This document shows positions 61,355 to 64,000 of a stretch of DNA of 64,000 nucleotides, piece by piece. The stretch is taken from assembly GCF_016862775.1 (NCBI RefSeq), contig NZ_BONP01000008.1, forward strand, positions 109,310-173,309, written 5' to 3'. The notes under the pieces are model-generated. The model ran no database searches. It was not told the origin of the DNA and saw only the letters and a list, made by a program, of their open reading frames with translations. The stretch's first letter is position 1, and the number at the start of each line of letters is the position of its first letter. The position numbers and the translations under genes were made by a program. The DNA is from Cellulomonas phragmiteti (GTDB lineage Bacteria; Actinomycetota; Actinomycetes; Actinomycetales; Cellulomonadaceae).

Positions 61355-63346
61355 TCAGACGACCTGCAGGACGACCTCGCTGCCCTTGCGGACCATCTCT
61401 CCCGCCGGGACGCTCTGCGTCCGGACCGTGCCGAAGATTCCTCCGAGGACGTTCTCGCGCTTGGCGGTCAGGCCGAGGCTCTCCAGCTCAGCCTTCGCCT
61501 TGTCGAACTGCTTGCCCGTGAGATCCGGCATCGCGACGGTCTCCGGCCCCTTCGAGACCGTCACCGCCACGACGTCGCCGCGGTGGGCGGTCGCGCGCGC
61601 GGCCGGGTTCTGGTCGATGATCCGACCGGCGGGCACGGTGTCGTGGAACGCCTCCGTCGCCTCGACCGTCAGCGCGTCCGCGCCCAGCTGCGCCTGCGCG
61701 TCCTCGACCGTGATGCCCACCACCGAGGTCACCGTGACGGGGGCCGGCCCGCGGGACAGCACGAGGGTGACGGTGGCGCCCCGCCGGATCGACGCTCCCG
61801 ACTCGGCCGCGGTGCCGTCCGGCAGCGTGGCGCTGAGGACCTGGCCGGCGGGTGCCTCGTCGTCGTACTGCTCGTCGCCGTAGCCGGCCACGAGGTCGGC
61901 TGCCTCGAGCGCCGTCTTCGCGTCCGCCTGCATGGCACCCACGAGTCCGTCGGGGACGACGACCAGGTCGGGCCCCAGGGAGACGGTGTACGTGACGGTC
62001 CCGTCGGTGCGGACCGAGTCCCCGGGTGCGGGGTCGGTCGCGGTGACGGAGCCGGCGGGCACCTCGTCGTCGAACGCCTCCGCACGGGTGTGCTGCAGTC
62101 CGGCCGCGTCGAGCGCGGCGACGGCGTCCGCCTCGGTCGCCCCGACGACCGCCGGGACGCTCGTGTAGGCGCCGGGCCCGACCTCGAGGTACCACCACGT
62201 CCCGAGCCCGAGCAGGGCCAGGACGCCGAGGACCGCGGCGAGCGCGCGCCAGCGACGTCGACGGGACGGCGCAGGGTCGTCCCGGGGGGTGTCGACCACG
62301 CCGAGCCCGATCGGCAGCGCGACGGTGCCGCCCCGTGCGTGGTCCCCGACGGGGACGCGTGCGGTCATCGCCGGGTCGTCGACGGGCTCGTCGGCGTGCA
62401 GGTCGAGCGGGAGGTCGGTCTCGTCCGGGTCGGTCGCGGCGGGCAGCGCGACCGTCGGGCGGACGTCGGCACGGCGGTCGAGCGTGACGCCGTCGAGCGC
62501 GAGTCGCGTCCGACGGACGAGCAGCAGCGCCGCGCCCGCCTCGACGGGGCGGTCGTCGGGGTTGTGCGCGGCGAGGGCTCCCACGAGCTCGTCGACCTCC
62601 GACGGCAGCCAGTCGACGAGCGTCGAGGGCGCCGGGATCTCGGAGTTGACGTGCTGGAACGCCACCTGGATCGCGGTCTCGCCGGTGAACGGCTGCCGAC
62701 CGGTGAGCATCTCGAACAGCATGACGCCGACGGCGTACACGTCGGTGCGCGCGTCGCTGGCGCCGTGCTGGACGAGCTCGGGGGCGAGGTACGCGACCGT
62801 CCCGAGCACCGTGCCCGTCGTCGTCGAGGTGACCTCGGTGACGGCGCGGGCGAGCCCGAAGTCCGCGACGCGTACGCGGTCGTCGGAGGCGATGAGGACG
62901 TTCTCGGGCTTGACGTCGCGGTGCACCAGGCCCGTGCGGTGGGCCGCGGCGAGCGCGTCGAGCACGCTCTCCGTGACGCGCAGCGCCTCGCCCACGCGCA
63001 GCGCACCCTGCTCGGCGATCTGCCGTCGCAGGTTCGTCCCGTCGACGTACTCCATCGTCAGGTAGCTCGTCTCGCCGTCGACCCCCTGGTCGAAGACCCC
63101 GACGAGCCCCGGGTGCGTCAGCCGCGCGGCGCTGCGGGCCTCGCGCCGGAAGCGCGCGACGAACGCGCCGCCGGACGCGCCCTCCGCGAGGTGGGGGTGC
63201 ATGACCTTCAGCGCGACCTCGCGGTCGAGACGACGGTCGACGGCCAGGTACACCGTCGCCATGCCGCCGCGCGCGATGCGGGAGACGACCTCGTACCGGC
63301 CGTCGACCAGGCGGCCGACGAGCGGATCAGTGACGGTGGTTCCCAC
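61355..63346 (-). CDS. pknL: Ser/Thr protein kinase with PASTA repeats (PknL-like)
   Basis: A 663-residue membrane kinase. The kinase domain (about 14-285) is complete: glycine loop near 25-33, Lys47, HRDVKPEN at 142-149, DFG at 162-164, and an activation loop rich in Thr (173-183). One helix (about 366-385) leads to four outside PASTA domains (about 392-663) that bind peptidoglycan fragments. The GTG at 63346 has TAGACT 7 bases upstream (63359-63354), a leaderless layout. It is downstream of a LysM transglycosylase gene, and next to aroG as in mycobacteria. Confidence 0.95.
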   Translation of the reverse strand: MGTTVTDPLVGRLVDGRYEVVSRIARGGMATVYLAVDRRLDREVALKVMHPHLAEGASGGAFVARFRREARSAARLTHPGLVGVFDQGVDGETSYLTMEYVDGTNLRRQIAEQGALRVGEALRVTESVLDALAAAHRTGLVHRDVKPENVLIASDDRVRVADFGLARAVTEVTSTTTGTVLGTVAYLAPELVQHGASDARTDVYAVGVMLFEMLTGRQPFTGETAIQVAFQHVNSEIPAPSTLVDWLPSEVDELVGALAAHNPDDRPVEAGAALLLVRRTRLALDGVTLDRRADVRPTVALPAATDPDETDLPLDLHADEPVDDPAMTARVPVGDHARGGTVALPIGLGVVDTPRDDPAPSRRRRWRALAAVLGVLALLGLGTWWYLEVGPGAYTSVPAVVGATEADAVAALDAAGLQHTRAEAFDDEVPAGSVTATDPAPGDSVRTDGTVTYTVSLGPDLVVVPDGLVGAMQADAKTALEAADLVAGYGDEQYDDEAPAGQVLSATLPDGTAAESGASIRRGATVTLVLSRGPAPVTVTSVVGITVEDAQAQLGADALTVEATEAFHDTVPAGRIIDQNPAARATAHRGDVVAVTVSKGPETVAMPDLTGKQFDKAKAELESLGLTAKRENVLGGIFGTVRTQSVPAGEMVRKGSEVVLQVV

Positions 63347-63395
63347 GCGCGGCAGTCTACGGTCGGCGGACGGCAGTTCCGGGGAGCCGGGCGCG

Positions 63396-64000
63396 TCAGC
63401 CGAAGCGTGTCATGAGGGTCTGGACGTTCGCGACGTACCGGCGGGTGTCGGCGTACATGCCGTTGCGCTTCACCGAACCGGCACCCTGGTAGTAGGACGC
63501 GATGGCCGTCGGCAGGTCGGGGGAGGTCCGCACGAGCGAACGCAGGATCGCGACGCCCGCGACGACGTTGTCGTCGGGGGACAGCAGGTTCAGCTGGCGG
63601 CCGACGAGCTGCGAGGCCCACTCGCCGGAGGACGGGATGACCTGCATCGTCCCGATCGCGTTGGCGGGGGACACCGCGGTCTGGTCGAACCCGGACTCCT
63701 GGTGGGCGATGGCCTGCGCCAGCGCCGGGTCGACGCCCATCGCGCGGGCCGTCGCGGCGACCTTGGCCTGCATGTCGGCGCGCGACGGGACGCCGGCCGC
63801 CAGGAGGGTGGCCTTGTTCTGGTTCGCGGCGGCGACCACCTGCGAGGAGTACGTGCGGCCCGCGAAGGTGTTGCCCACGAGCTGCGTGGTCGGCGCCACG
63901 GTGCCGGTCGTGGAGCCGGTGCCGGTCCCGGGGATGGTGAGCTGCTGGCCGGCGCGGATGGACGCGCGGGCGTCCAGCCCGTTGGCGGCGACGATCGCGG
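63396..64000 (-). CDS. lytic transglycosylase with LysM domain, N-terminus cut by the window edge
   Basis: The minus-strand frame stays open to the end of the window, giving the last 201 residues. The upstream part ends a LysM domain (NGLDARASIRAGQQLTIPG), then a Thr/Gly linker, then an SLT domain with HQESGFDQTAVSPANAIGTM, where the Glu is catalytic, and QGAGSVKRNGMYADTRRYV. It would cleave peptidoglycan outside the membrane. It lies just upstream of the PASTA kinase, which senses the same polymer; a functional link is plausible but not shown. Confidence 0.9.
   Translation of the reverse strand, partial: AIVAANGLDARASIRAGQQLTIPGTGTGSTTGTVAPTTQLVGNTFAGRTYSSQVVAAANQNKATLLAAGVPSRADMQAKVAATARAMGVDPALAQAIAHQESGFDQTAVSPANAIGTMQVIPSSGEWASQLVGRQLNLLSPDDNVVAGVAILRSLVRTSPDLPTAIASYYQGAGSVKRNGMYADTRRYVANVQTLMTRFG

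Overview
High-GC (roughly 75 percent) actinobacterial chromosome, most like Cellulomonas or a close relative. The grounds are extreme GC and GTG start usage, actinobacterial-only families (DUF3043, DUF4191, CtaF, GlnA2, a PknL-type PASTA kinase), and a gene order that follows the mycobacterial block running from map/panB through glnA2-glnE-glnA1, lipA-lipB, sucB, pepA, nadA, the cta/qcr respiratory genes, trpD, fadD, plsC and aroG to pknL. I see no insertion sequence, prophage, CRISPR array, rRNA or tRNA. This is mostly vertically inherited core genome with single-gene or small-operon insertions. No gap between genes exceeds about 235 bases.

Layout. 1-4.3 kb: fatty acid desaturase behind a palindromic operator, map-ppgK, panB. 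4.3-11.9 kb: glnA2-glnE, an inserted P450 and flavin-fold oxidase pair, and convergent glnA1 with a four-half-site GlnR box. 12-15.8 kb: RDD protein, DUF4191, lipA, a flavodoxin gene wedged between lipA and lipB, and lipB. 15.8-22 kb: MarR repressor with a divergent MMPL exporter over a perfect palindrome, an oxidoreductase, a membrane pseudokinase, and an SDR protein. 22-27.4 kb: sucB-lpdA and pepA. 27.5-34.8 kb: small membrane proteins, pyrD, a MocR regulator divergent from a small membrane ORF plus YczE, a repeat-bearing tail-anchored protein, DUF3043, and an M20 peptidase. 35-40.2 kb: thioesterase, DJ-1/PfpI, nadA, glycerate kinase, a HesB/ErpA protein, and a cysteine desulfurase homologue lacking its PLP lysine. 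40.4-48.8 kb: ctaCDF converging on sodA and qcrB-qcrA-qcrC-ctaE. 49-57.6 kb: receiver-like protein, trpD, an Lrp ligand domain, a DEDDh/GIY-YIG fusion, a NYN nuclease, acyl-CoA ligase, glucokinase, and a membrane protein. 57.7-64 kb: plsC, PPi-type phosphofructokinase, class II DAHP synthase, a PASTA kinase and a LysM transglycosylase cut by the window end.

How the parts work together. CtaC/D/E/F with QcrA/B/C make the aa3-bc1 respiratory supercomplex. SucB-Lpd feed it from the TCA cycle, LipA/LipB lipoylate SucB, and NadA makes the NAD precursor. GlnA1, GlnA2 and GlnE form the nitrogen-assimilation core under a GlnR box. Polyphosphate glucokinase, ROK glucokinase and a PPi-type phosphofructokinase suggest glycolysis that saves ATP by using phosphate polymers.

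A recurring regulatory theme is a TANNNT-like hexamer 6-8 bases before the start codon with no Shine-Dalgarno sequence, at about 20 genes. This is the signature of leaderless transcripts and was used to choose several starts. Many same-strand neighbours overlap by ATGA or GTGA, and most convergent pairs are separated by strong GC hairpins without T tracts.
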